64,000 nt of DNA. Origin: an uncultured bacterium. GTDB lineage: Bacteria > Cyanobacteriota > Vampirovibrionia > Gastranaerophilales > Gastranaerophilaceae. Shown here piece after piece: positions 36,401-43,911 of this stretch (positions within the stretch are counted from its first letter, which is position 1; each line of letters starts with the position of its first letter). The DNA lies in contig CACWLL010000007.1 of the NCBI GenBank assembly GCA_902761735.1, forward strand, positions 26,330 through 90,329, written 5' to 3'. Below the pieces are notes generated by a model. The model did no database searches and had not been told where the DNA came from. It worked only from the letters and a program-made list of their open reading frames with translations. The position numbers and the translations under genes are program-made.

Positions 36401-38741
36401 GAACATAGTTATCCTTAATAAGAACGTTTCCGTTATTTTTTTCTAAAGAGCCATCTGCGATTATATTCAGGTCTGATGTTTGATATATTGCACCGCCTTG
36501 TGCAATAGCTCCTTCTCCGTGAGCTTCTGCATAGTTACCTATTATGTTTATGTTTGTTATGCCTCCCTCAGGTATCCACATGTCATCATCCGTAATATTT
36601 AACGTTATACGGGGATCTTCAGTAACATAAGTACCGTTTGCTATATTTTGCATTAAATTAGCCCATTGGGAATCATTGTATGTGGGAGTTTGTATAAATT
36701 CATGTAAGGTCAGTTTTTTGCCTTGGGCAAGAGCGTTTTCTATATTAGTTTTTTCTGATGTATACCAATATGTTATGGTTGTACCATCAGATTTTTTTGC
36801 TTTATATGTCCATATAGTATAGTCATATCTTTTGTCCAAATTTGAAGCTATTATAGAATTATTTATAGCTCCGCCTAGAGCATTATTATTGTAACTGATT
36901 ACATAATTGTTTTTTATATCGCCGACATCACAGAGAGGAGTTCCGTTTATAGCACCACCGGTTGTTTCACCCCAACCTTTAGCGTAATTATTTGATATTT
37001 CTTTGATGCTTCCGCCGGAAACACTTCCCCAAGACATTGCTCCGCCACGTGCAATGCCACCACCTACAATATTTCCATTCTCATCATAATTTAGAGATTC
37101 AGTATAATTACCTGTAATAACACCATTAATTTCACTTATAGCTACCGAGTTAAAAGCTCCGCCACTTGCTTCACTTGCATAACTTATAGCATGATTGTTT
37201 TTTATATCACCAATCTTATTAAATCTGCCATTATATGCAACCCCACCATAGACAGATTGAAAACCTTCAGCGTAATTATCAGATATTTCTGCAACACTAC
37301 CATCTAAAATATTTACAGAATAAAATGCTCCACCCGACGCATAACTACCTCCATCAACAATACCATTGTCATTGTAATGTATAGATGTTGCGTAATTATT
37401 TTTTATTACACCAGTTACCTCTCCAAGAGTTACCGAATATAACGCACCACCATATGAACCATATGCTGAACTGCTATAAGCAATAGTGTGATTGTTTATA
37501 ATATCTCCAACGGTATCAAATTTTGTGCCACTGCCATTTCCTTGCATTACACCACCATAAGCAGAGCTCCATCCTTCTGCATAGTTACCGGACATTTCCG
37601 TTACATTACCGCCTGCTACATTGACCCATTGTAATGCTCCTCCATATGCGTTGCCACCGCCAATAATTTTACCGCTTTCATCATATTTAAGTGAACGCAC
37701 ATAGTTATCTTTGATAACTCCGTTAATTTCACCAATCAATACACCGCCCATTATAGCACCGCCTTCAGCGGTGCCATTATAACTTATAGCGCGATTATTT
37801 TTTATATCTCCAATAGTATCAATACTTCCACTAATAGATGACAAAGCTGCACCATACACATCATTCCAACCTTCTACGCTATTCCCTGAAATTTCGGTTA
37901 CATTTCCACTCTTTATAGTCGAATATACTAATGCACCACCTTGTGCATGTCCACCACCAATTACATTGCCATTTTCATCATACTTTAATGCAACTACGGA
38001 ATTATTTTTTATAGCACCATTAATTTTTTCAACGGTACTTGAATATATCACCCCACCGTATACACTGCTGTTATAACTCACAGCTTTGTTATCCTCTATA
38101 TTGCCAACAGTACCTAATTCGCTATATCTGGTAACTCCGCCCCAAAGGCTATCATACGCCTCTGTACTATTATTTGAGATTTCAGTTATTCCACCGCTTT
38201 TAGAAGATACACATTCAAATACCCCACCATAAAGCCAATTCATACCATCTCCGGTTATATTCCCGTTTTCATCACGCTTTAATGCTTTTATAATATTATT
38301 TGTTATTGCCCCATTTATTTCGATATAACCTTTGGAATCACTCGAACCTCCATTAATTAATCCACCATATACACTTTGTCCTGCCTCTACGTAATTACCG
38401 GATATACCATTTATTGTTCCTGTTAAATGGTCTTTTCCGGGCATAGATTGATATAAACTTCCACGAATGCCGCCATTTGATGATTTAATTGTATTGTTGT
38501 TTATAGTAACATTTCCAATGGTATCATATGCTGAACTACTGGTAATATCTTTTATTTGACCATAGTATATACCATTATCTTGTGATATATTCAAATTCTC
38601 AATCGGCGTAGGTTCATCCGCATTGGCTGCGTTTGCACCAAATAACATGAGTCCGGCTAATGTCGCTGCAGATAAAACTTTTGAACCGAAATTTCCCTTA
38701 GCATTTTTACGTTTCAAGCTTTTATAACAACCCTTTTTCAT
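33465..38741 (-). CDS. Autotransporter with repeated beta-helix passenger
   Basis: About 1758 residues. A long basic signal region ends near ANAADE. The passenger holds five ~100-residue repeats, then a Thr/Asp-rich region with NGTxxGVSTSGDIDIKGN type beta-helix turns. A C-terminal autotransporter barrel occupies roughly the last 330 residues, its last strand being VALTAGFRWALG. Unusually, about 60 charged, Lys/Asn-rich residues follow that last strand, where autotransporters normally end. I chose the ATG at 38739-38741 because AGGA precedes it at good spacing; another ATG lies five codons upstream. Confidence 0.88.
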   Translation of the reverse strand: MKKGCYKSLKRKNAKGNFGSKVLSAATLAGLMLFGANAANADEPTPIENLNISQDNGIYYGQIKDITSSSAYDTIGNVTINNNTIKSSNGGIRGSLYQSMPGKDHLTGTINGISGNYVEAGQSVYGGLINGGSSDSKGYIEINGAITNNIIKALKRDENGNITGDGMNWLYGGVFECVSSKSGGITEISNNSTEAYDSLWGGVTRYSELGTVGNIEDNKAVSYNSSVYGGVIYSSTVEKINGAIKNNSVVALKYDENGNVIGGGHAQGGALVYSTIKSGNVTEISGNSVEGWNDVYGAALSSISGSIDTIGDIKNNRAISYNGTAEGGAIMGGVLIGEINGVIKDNYVRSLKYDESGKIIGGGNAYGGALQWVNVAGGNVTEMSGNYAEGWSSAYGGVMQGNGSGTKFDTVGDIINNHTIAYSSSAYGSYGGALYSVTLGEVTGVIKNNYATSIHYNDNGIVDGGSYASGGAFYSVNILDGSVAEISDNYAEGFQSVYGGVAYNGRFNKIGDIKNNHAISYASEASGGAFNSVAISEINGVITGNYTESLNYDENGNIVGGGIARGGAMSWGSVSGGSIKEISNNYAKGWGETTGGAINGTPLCDVGDIKNNYVISYNNNALGGAINNSIIASNLDKRYDYTIWTYKAKKSDGTTITYWYTSEKTNIENALAQGKKLTLHEFIQTPTYNDSQWANLMQNIANGTYVTEDPRITLNITDDDMWIPEGGITNINIIGNYAEAHGEGAIAQGGAIYQTSDLNIIADGSLEKNNGNVLIKDNYVQVNNGEKDYQSIYMESNTTLNLEQMNGGKFYLYDNINGTEGYNVNIKGDSTGTMYLYNDIKNANVLADNTTIETTDGVIHDYVMKTLTSNDNTSWKFDVKLDGTTVVADTITTTDDTANGTVTIKGLNFISDSLGDFIDRQLKVQILKNTEGNNNLKLALDAEYADGSEKVISETSTTEIVGLTKDVSWNDNFNELKHTTTVLGKLKLDTTSTTDDSLGVLVTSVNTTTDLGTVDTLKAINNLDTTEDRTFSASSSDDTYTVKEDIGTTANGILTVQGVADDTARSTVDFDEHKGFELNNNDTTLTLKNVEITGANGLVSGSATDNVKVILDNVVLDGTNNGVSTSGDIDIKGNSTISDNINALGANSKINIDGIDEVTLDSTISGSDTSTLNIHDGTIDLTDNAKVLVPHVTANDTVLNLAENSKLSGLNLTFNGNNVVNIKNEDSLNRLNPTFNDTTSLNIANASIGTLAFGDVKLNGLVKMNVDADLASQKMDTISAATATVNGGSINVEKINLLSPTTEPCLKLLFTENKDLAGAVSYSGSEELAYSPIYLYDVSYDKIGDAGYFSFARHGIGSKNASDGFNPAVLSSPVATQASAQTTMNYGFNYAFEHAYSFTTLPEHVRIGKIKGDEIALSTDFNNNIDLNKELDLDHTNKAIWVKPYTSFEKLNLHDGPKVDMISYGTIIGGDSEFRKLRNGWTNVGTLYIGYNGSSIDYNDVDMTTNGGMLGVTETFYKNNFFTAITAQAGAGFAQANTMYGKDEMTSIMGGIASKTGYNFEFKEGKFVIQPNLMLNYSMVKTLDYTNAAGVRINSDPLHTIQINPTIRFIANLNHGWQPYFNVGMVWNVMNNSHVTANGVKLPNTYTKPYVEYGVGVQKHIGEKFSGYAQAMVRNGGRNGVALTAGFRWALGSKDNKKVEKSVMKDNKIIDKKDNKIVANVNGSLPENSEVNHKKTIIKSLNSQKSRNIARYMAMIEE
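36852..38414 (-). repeat. Five ~100-residue passenger repeats in the autotransporter
   Basis: Each unit carries (A/S)LxYDENGxIxGGG, then GGA, an EISxNYAEGW segment with YGGV, and xxIGDIKNNxAISY. The DENG-type motif occurs near residues 162, 260, 359, 462 and 558 counted from the upstream ATG at 38756, a spacing of 96-103. The units have diverged, so the repeats are not recent perfect copies. Confidence 0.85.
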
Positions 38742-38978
38742 CTCTTTAATCCTCATGCCATCTACACATACCTTTATATCGGCACATGCAGGGGTAAACT
38801 TTATACTTCGACCATTAATCGTTACATATTTTTATATTAGATATATTATATATATAATTATAACATACCGTATTTTAAATCGCAAGACACTCTATAAATT
38901 TTATTAAAATTTATGTAGTTTACTTTTAGGTATGTTTAATATACAATCGGGTAGTAAACAGAAGTGTATAACTAACAG

Positions 38979-39002
38979 GCGGGTGTGGGTATAGAAACCC
39001 GC
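38979..39002 (+). promoter_or_regulatory. Hairpin just upstream of pnp
   Basis: GCGGGT (38979-38984) pairs with ACCCGC (38997-39002), 4-7 nt before the AAAGG ribosome site of pnp. pnp leaders form regulatory hairpins in other bacteria; whether this one does so is inference. Confidence 0.5.
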
Positions 39003-39016
39003 AAGAAAGGAAAATT

Positions 39017-41161
39017 ATGGCAATACCTGAAACTAAAAAGTTTGAAATTGAAATCGGCGGTAAAAACGTTACGATTGAAACAGGGAAATATGCCAATTCA
39101 ACAAATGGTTCTGTAACAGTAAGATGCGGTGATACAATGTTATTCGTTCACTGCGTAGTATCAAAAGAACCAAGAGTTGGTATTGACTTCTTCCCATTGC
39201 TTATTGACTATGAAGAAAGAATGTCTGCAATAGGACGCATTCCGGGCGGATACAATCGTTCTGAAGGAAAGTCCAGCGATAAGGCAATTCTTGTGTCAAG
39301 ATTGATAGACAGACCTATCAGACCTTTATTCCCTAAAGGTTACAGAAATGATATACAAATTGTTGCACAATTATTCAGCTACGACCAACAAAATCAACCT
39401 GATACATTGGCTATGCTTGGTGCATCTTGTGCTTTGATGCTATCCGGCGCACCTTTTGAAGGACCAATCGGTGCCGTACGTGTAAGCAGAGATGAGAACG
39501 GCAACTTTATTGCTAATCCTACGCACCAACAAGCGGATAAATCTGACCTTGACATTGTTGTTGCAGGTACTCATGACAGCGTTATTATGGTTGAAGCAGG
39601 TTGTAAGTTCGTTACAGAAGATGATATTATGAATGCCGTGGAATTTGCTCAAGGTGAAATCAAAAAACAATGTGATGCTCAGGTTGAGTTCGCTAAGGCT
39701 TGCGGCGTAGAAAAAGAAGTATTCGTAAATCCTTATGATACTTCAGAAATTGCTAAAATTATTGAAGAAACAGCTCACGATATGATTCACGATGCATATC
39801 ATAATTTTGATAGAGAATACAGACAAAATAAATTGGAAGAAGCAAAAAAACTTGTTAAAGAAAAGATTGAAGCTCTTCCTGAAGACCACTACATCAAGAA
39901 AATTATTGAAGAAACAGGTATTGATTTTGTAGCCGAAGAATTTAAGGCTGCAGAAAAACATGTTATGCGTGCAATGATTCTTGATGAAGGTGTTCGTGCT
40001 GACGGACGTAAATACAACGAAGTTCGTCCTATTTGGTGTGAAGTTGGGGTTATACCTAGAGCACACGGCTCAGCAGTATTTACAAGAGGTCAAACTCAAA
40101 TTCTTTCGGTAGCTACTCTTGCAGGACCGGGAATGAAACAGGAACTTGACGGCGTTGACCCGCAGACCGAAAAAACTTATATGCACAAATACATCTTCCC
40201 TGGATTTTCCGTAGGCGAAGTTAAACCTTTAAGAGGTCCGGGCAGACGTGAAGTCGGTCACGGTCATTTGGCAGAAAGAGCTAATGTACCGGCACTTCCT
40301 TCTCAAGAAGAATTCGGATATACAATCCGCGTAACATCAGATGTATTAGAGTCAAACGGTTCAACATCAATGGGTTCTACTTGCGGCTCTTCGATGGCAT
40401 TAATGAATGCCGGTGTACCTGTTAAATGTATGATTGGTGGAGTTGCAATGGGTATGATAAAAGAAGAAGGTTATGAACCTGTTGTGTTAACTGATATTCA
40501 AGGAATCGAAGACTTCCTTGGCGATATGGACTTCAAAGTTACAGGTAACGATACGGGAATTACAGCTCTTCAAATGGATATGAAAGCAAAAGGGATTCCT
40601 AACGAAACATTAAGAAGAGCATTGTTCCAAGCAAAAGAAGGCAGATTGCATATCTTATCTAAGATGAGAGAAGCTATCACCGAACCGGGACCTCTTTCAC
40701 CATACGCACCAAGTATTACAACAATGACAATTCCGGTTGAAGATATCGGAACAGTTATCGGACCCGGCGGAAAACAAATTCGCGCAATCATTGATGCTTC
40801 AGGTGCTGAAATCGATATTCAAGATACTGGTGTTGTTACGATTACATCAAACGATCAGGAAGGTGCTAAGATTGCAACAAGAATGATAAAAGAACTTACA
40901 TTTAAACCTGAACCGGGAATGGTTATTAAAGGTAAAGTTGTAAGAATTATTCCTATTGGTGCATTCGTAGAACTTGCCCCGGGCAAAGACGGTATGGTTC
41001 ACATTTCTCAAGTTTGCAACGAGAGAATTGAAACTATTGAACCTCACTTGAATGTAGGGGATGAAGTTATCGTTAAGGTTATCAAAATTGACGATAAAGG
41101 AAGAGTTAACCTTACAATAAAGGGCGTAAGCGAAGAAGAAAAAGCCCAAGTTCAAGAATAA
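39017..41161 (+). CDS. pnp: Polyribonucleotide nucleotidyltransferase (PNPase)
   Basis: 714 residues. Two RNase PH domains (ALMLSGAPFEGPIGAVRV in the first; RTRGQTQ-like TRGQTQILSVATLAGPG and TSDVLESNGSTSMGSTCG in the second) flank an alpha-helical linker. A KH domain (IGPGGKQIRAIIDASGAEIDI) and an S1 domain (GKVVRIIPIGAFVELAPGKDGMVHISQV) follow. Degrades RNA 3'-5' and is part of degradosomes. A hairpin sits just before its ribosome site. Confidence 0.98.
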   Translation: MAIPETKKFEIEIGGKNVTIETGKYANSTNGSVTVRCGDTMLFVHCVVSKEPRVGIDFFPLLIDYEERMSAIGRIPGGYNRSEGKSSDKAILVSRLIDRPIRPLFPKGYRNDIQIVAQLFSYDQQNQPDTLAMLGASCALMLSGAPFEGPIGAVRVSRDENGNFIANPTHQQADKSDLDIVVAGTHDSVIMVEAGCKFVTEDDIMNAVEFAQGEIKKQCDAQVEFAKACGVEKEVFVNPYDTSEIAKIIEETAHDMIHDAYHNFDREYRQNKLEEAKKLVKEKIEALPEDHYIKKIIEETGIDFVAEEFKAAEKHVMRAMILDEGVRADGRKYNEVRPIWCEVGVIPRAHGSAVFTRGQTQILSVATLAGPGMKQELDGVDPQTEKTYMHKYIFPGFSVGEVKPLRGPGRREVGHGHLAERANVPALPSQEEFGYTIRVTSDVLESNGSTSMGSTCGSSMALMNAGVPVKCMIGGVAMGMIKEEGYEPVVLTDIQGIEDFLGDMDFKVTGNDTGITALQMDMKAKGIPNETLRRALFQAKEGRLHILSKMREAITEPGPLSPYAPSITTMTIPVEDIGTVIGPGGKQIRAIIDASGAEIDIQDTGVVTITSNDQEGAKIATRMIKELTFKPEPGMVIKGKVVRIIPIGAFVELAPGKDGMVHISQVCNERIETIEPHLNVGDEVIVKVIKIDDKGRVNLTIKGVSEEEKAQVQE

Positions 41162-41179
41162 CTCAAAATAATTCAAACA

Positions 41180-41225
41180 AAAAAGAACCCTAAAACATAA
41201 AAATTGTTTCAGGGTTCTTTTTTAT
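41180..41225. terminator. Terminator after pnp
   Basis: AAAAGAACCCT pairs with AGGGTTCTTTT, with an inner AAACA/TGTTT stem, followed by TTTTT. The A-run on the other side could let it also end the converging transcript. Confidence 0.85.
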
Positions 41226-41247
41226 TACGCATCCATATATTTATTAT

Positions 41248-41751
41248 TTACTCAACATGTATACATTCACCGGCTCTGTTAAGGTCTATATACTCAGCGT
41301 ATAAACCATCTTCAGGGAATTTAGTTTTTAAGACATTACCTATTGATGAATCTTTTGAAAACATTCTTGCAGAATCAATATTCGCATTCGTTGCAGAACC
41401 TGTTGTTGCCATTCTCACAAGCTTTTGTCTGTTATCAAGAACTTTTACCATAGTTTTTAAGAAATTTGCAATACCTTTAAACCCTTTTTCCATCAGTAAA
41501 TAACCCATTGTATCTCTGCCTACGGCTTGAGTAAGTTGGGAAGTTACTTCCTGCTCGGGATTAAGTCCGAAACAATATTTATCACCTTGCTGCCACATAT
41601 ATAACGTATTATCCGGCATATCTTTTGTAAGTCCTTCTAAACAGTCCCCGGCCTTTTTAAAAGTCTTTGGGCAACCGATATTGTCCGCTAATACTCCAAC
41701 CATTTTAAGTTTTGTTGAACCAAATGATACACTATTGTTAATTGAGTCCAT
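41248..41751 (-). CDS. Hypothetical protein with N-terminal VSFG motif
   Basis: 167 residues from MDSINNSVSFG, the ATG preceded by AAAAGGAGAAATT. The N-terminal SFG element recalls the protein at 22150-22425. The rest is soluble, mixed alpha/beta, with three cysteines and no recognised domain. I do not recognise a function. It stands alone between pnp and the sigma-factor cassette. Confidence 0.7.
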   Translation of the reverse strand: MDSINNSVSFGSTKLKMVGVLADNIGCPKTFKKAGDCLEGLTKDMPDNTLYMWQQGDKYCFGLNPEQEVTSQLTQAVGRDTMGYLLMEKGFKGIANFLKTMVKVLDNRQKLVRMATTGSATNANIDSARMFSKDSSIGNVLKTKFPEDGLYAEYIDLNRAGECIHVE

Positions 41752-41893
41752 AATTTCTCCTTTTAAAATTTTCACTATGTATAAAACCCGTAAAAATTTT
41801 ATTTTGCCAGTTTAATTAAAAAATATTAAGAGATAAAAAAAAAATGAACTTTTTAATTTTGATTTCGTTATTATGATATAGAGGTAAAAAAAA

Positions 41894-42238
41894 ATGAAAG
41901 AAAAATGCAATCAATACGAAGGAATATTTATCTTTGGTGACGAAGAAAAACTTAAAGAACACCTTGAAACATGCGAAGACTGCAGAAAAGAACATGAAAA
42001 AATGCAGCGAGTTTCAGAACTAATTGCTGAAGTTGCACCTCAGATAAAAGAACAAAGAAGAACAAATGCAAGGTTAAAAATGGCATGTGCGTCTTTTGCT
42101 CTTGTCATTCTTGTATCAACTCTCGGGGTAATCAATCTTAACCCTGATGTCCACGATACTATCATGTATGGGCAAACAATGACAGTAGAAGATTACGGAC
42201 TGCCTGTTGACTCGTACGGATTAATTATGGTGAATTAA
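41894..42238 (+). CDS. Membrane anti-sigma factor with zinc-finger (ZAS-like) motif
   Basis: 115 residues. HLETCEDCRKE (H37-x3-C41-x2-C44) matches the zinc-binding H-x3-C-x2-C of anti-sigma factors. One transmembrane helix lies at about 63-80, and a short outside tail follows. Its stop TAA overlaps the ATG of the sigma factor gene (TAATG), so they are co-translated. Role inferred from motif and position: holds the ECF sigma factor at the inner membrane until an envelope signal arrives. Confidence 0.82.
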   Translation: MKEKCNQYEGIFIFGDEEKLKEHLETCEDCRKEHEKMQRVSELIAEVAPQIKEQRRTNARLKMACASFALVILVSTLGVINLNPDVHDTIMYGQTMTVEDYGLPVDSYGLIMVN

Positions 42239-42735
42239 TGAACTTAAAAGAAATAATAAAAGCAAATAAAGAAAATGTCAGAAATATAATAAAACTGATT
42301 TCCGGCGAACAAAATGAAGACCTTGAACAAGAAGTATATTTAAAAGTATGGAAAAATGCCGATAAATATGAAGAAAGAGGCAGCATAAAAAGCTGGATTT
42401 CAACAATTACAAAAAATGTTACAAAAGACTACCTAAAATCATCAGTAGTTAAACACGAAAAGTTAATAAATGAAGATGACAACACATTTGATGTCATAAA
42501 GGATAAGAAACAAACTCCGGAACTGCGACTTGTCACAAATGACAGACAAAAAAGAATAACTCAGGCTATAAACAACCTGAAACCAAAATTTAAAGAAGTA
42601 GTTTTGTACTGCGAAGTCTACGGACATACTTATGAAGAATGCGCGCAGAAATATAAATGTCCCGTAGGAACAATCAAATCAAGACTTTTCAATGCAAAAA
42701 AGCAACTGGCACAAGAACTGGAAGACTTAATATAA
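42238..42735 (+). CDS. ECF-type RNA polymerase sigma factor
   Basis: 165 residues, the ECF length with only regions 2 and 4. Region 2 contains YLKVWKNADKYEERGSIKSWISTITKN, and region 4 contains EVYGHTYEECAQKYKCPVGTIKSRLFNAKKQL. The upstream overlapping anti-sigma gene and the downstream Spy-like gene make an envelope-stress regulon core. The start overlaps the anti-sigma stop. Confidence 0.93.
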   Translation: MNLKEIIKANKENVRNIIKLISGEQNEDLEQEVYLKVWKNADKYEERGSIKSWISTITKNVTKDYLKSSVVKHEKLINEDDNTFDVIKDKKQTPELRLVTNDRQKRITQAINNLKPKFKEVVLYCEVYGHTYEECAQKYKCPVGTIKSRLFNAKKQLAQELEDLI

Positions 42736-42755
42736 CAAATAGAAAGGGTTTAGAT

Positions 42756-43316
42756 ATGAAAAAATTATTAGTATTAACGGCAATTTTAGCAATGACAGTA
42801 TCTGCTCAAGCTTTTGCCGCAGATGACAACACCACAATCACACAAAAAGCAGCAAAACCGCAATGTACAAGCTGTCCTAAGAAAATGCACAAACCGCATA
42901 TGGGGCCCGGTAAATTTGATTTTGGTAAAAAATTAAAATTAACAGATGAGCAAAAAGCTAAAGCAAAAGAAATTCACCAAAAAGGGTTTGAACAAATCAA
43001 GCCTATAGCAGACAAACTTGCTCTAAAACGTGAAGAAATTGCAGCAGTAAAACGTTCTCAGGCTACTCCTGAAGAGCAAGCTCAGAAAATTGTTCAATTA
43101 AGAAAAGAATGCAAAGAATTAAAGCATCAAATGAGAGAAATTCAAATGAAGAATATGAAAGAGTTTGAGGCAATCTTAACAGATAAACAAAAAAATGAAC
43201 TCAAAAAAATCAAAAAAGAAGGCAGAAAGAAATTTGAAAAAGCTCACAAAAAATCTGCTTTAAGAATGCCGCCAAGAGGCGAATTTGAGGATAGACCAGT
43301 TCCGCCTCAAGAATAA
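42756..43316 (+). CDS. Spy/CpxP-like periplasmic protein
   Basis: 186 residues from MKKLLV, with GAAAGGG before the ATG. The signal peptide ends near QAFAA. Next come a Cys/His/Met-rich stretch (CTSCPKKMHKPHMGPG) that could bind metal, then a long charged helical region with LTDEQ and LTDKQ, the LTxxQ signature of Spy/CpxP/ZraP chaperones and sensors. It follows the ECF sigma gene by 20 nt. Probably a periplasmic chaperone or metal sensor controlled by that sigma factor; this is inference. Confidence 0.8.
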   Translation: MKKLLVLTAILAMTVSAQAFAADDNTTITQKAAKPQCTSCPKKMHKPHMGPGKFDFGKKLKLTDEQKAKAKEIHQKGFEQIKPIADKLALKREEIAAVKRSQATPEEQAQKIVQLRKECKELKHQMREIQMKNMKEFEAILTDKQKNELKKIKKEGRKKFEKAHKKSALRMPPRGEFEDRPVPPQE

Positions 43317-43354
43317 AAAGAGAAAACGAATTTGTCCTAAGAGGATTGGACAGC

Positions 43355-43392
43355 AAAAGCAGGATAAAAACTATCCTGCTTTTGTTTTGTTT
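43355..43392 (+). terminator. Terminator of the sigma/Spy cassette
   Basis: AAAAGCAGGAT / ATCCTGCTTTT stem with an AAAAACT loop, then GTTTTG. Confidence 0.85.
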
Positions 43393-43461
43393 AGTTTATC
43401 CAATCGGAGAATTGAGATTTAAGTCATTTGCACAGTATACTCAGAAAAAAAGGAGACAACA

Positions 43462-43851
43462 ATGACAAAAAGATTTGAAATTTACAAGTGCGAAGTCTGT
43501 GGGAATGTAGTACAAGTTTTATTGGACAGTTTTGGAGAACTCGTATGCTGCAATCAGCCTATGAAAAAATTGCAAGTACAACACGACACAAATGAATTAG
43601 GAGAAAAACACGCACCTAAAGTGGAACATAGAGATGGTAAGAAATATGTAAACGTAAACACACATCCGATGATAGCAGAGCACTACATACAATTTATAGA
43701 GGGTATAGATTCAAAAAACAACGAATTGCATCTCAAATATTTCTATCCTGAAGAAACTCCTGAGTTTGATATTTCATACACTTCAGACAATACAAGCTTT
43801 ATAGAATTATGCAACCTTCACGGACTCTGGGGAGATAATAAAACAAAATAA
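43462..43851 (+). CDS. dfx: Desulfoferrodoxin (superoxide reductase)
   Basis: 129 residues. Centre I rubredoxin-like cysteines C10-x2-C13 and C29-C30 are present. Centre II ligands are H50, H68, H74, C117 and H120 (EKH, NTHP, AEHY, CNLHGLW), with E48-K49 of the active-site loop conserved. Reduces superoxide to peroxide without oxygen release, which suits anaerobes and feeds the rubrerythrin peroxidase. Strong AAAGGAG before the start; a terminator follows. Confidence 0.97.
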   Translation: MTKRFEIYKCEVCGNVVQVLLDSFGELVCCNQPMKKLQVQHDTNELGEKHAPKVEHRDGKKYVNVNTHPMIAEHYIQFIEGIDSKNNELHLKYFYPEETPEFDISYTSDNTSFIELCNLHGLWGDNKTK

Positions 43852-43852
43852 T

Positions 43853-43883
43853 AAAAGCCCCTATATTACAAGGGGCTTTTCCT
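43853..43883. terminator. Bidirectional terminator after desulfoferrodoxin
   Basis: AAAAGCCCCT / AGGGGCTTTT stem around an 8-nt loop. T-tracts lie on both sides, between converging genes. Confidence 0.85.
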
Positions 43884-43911
43884 ACTACCATTTTTGAATA
43901 TTAGCTCTAAT

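Noticed and set aside
39440..40066. Minus-strand ORFs opposite pnp
   Set aside because: Phe/Asn-rich shadows of the highly conserved pnp frame.
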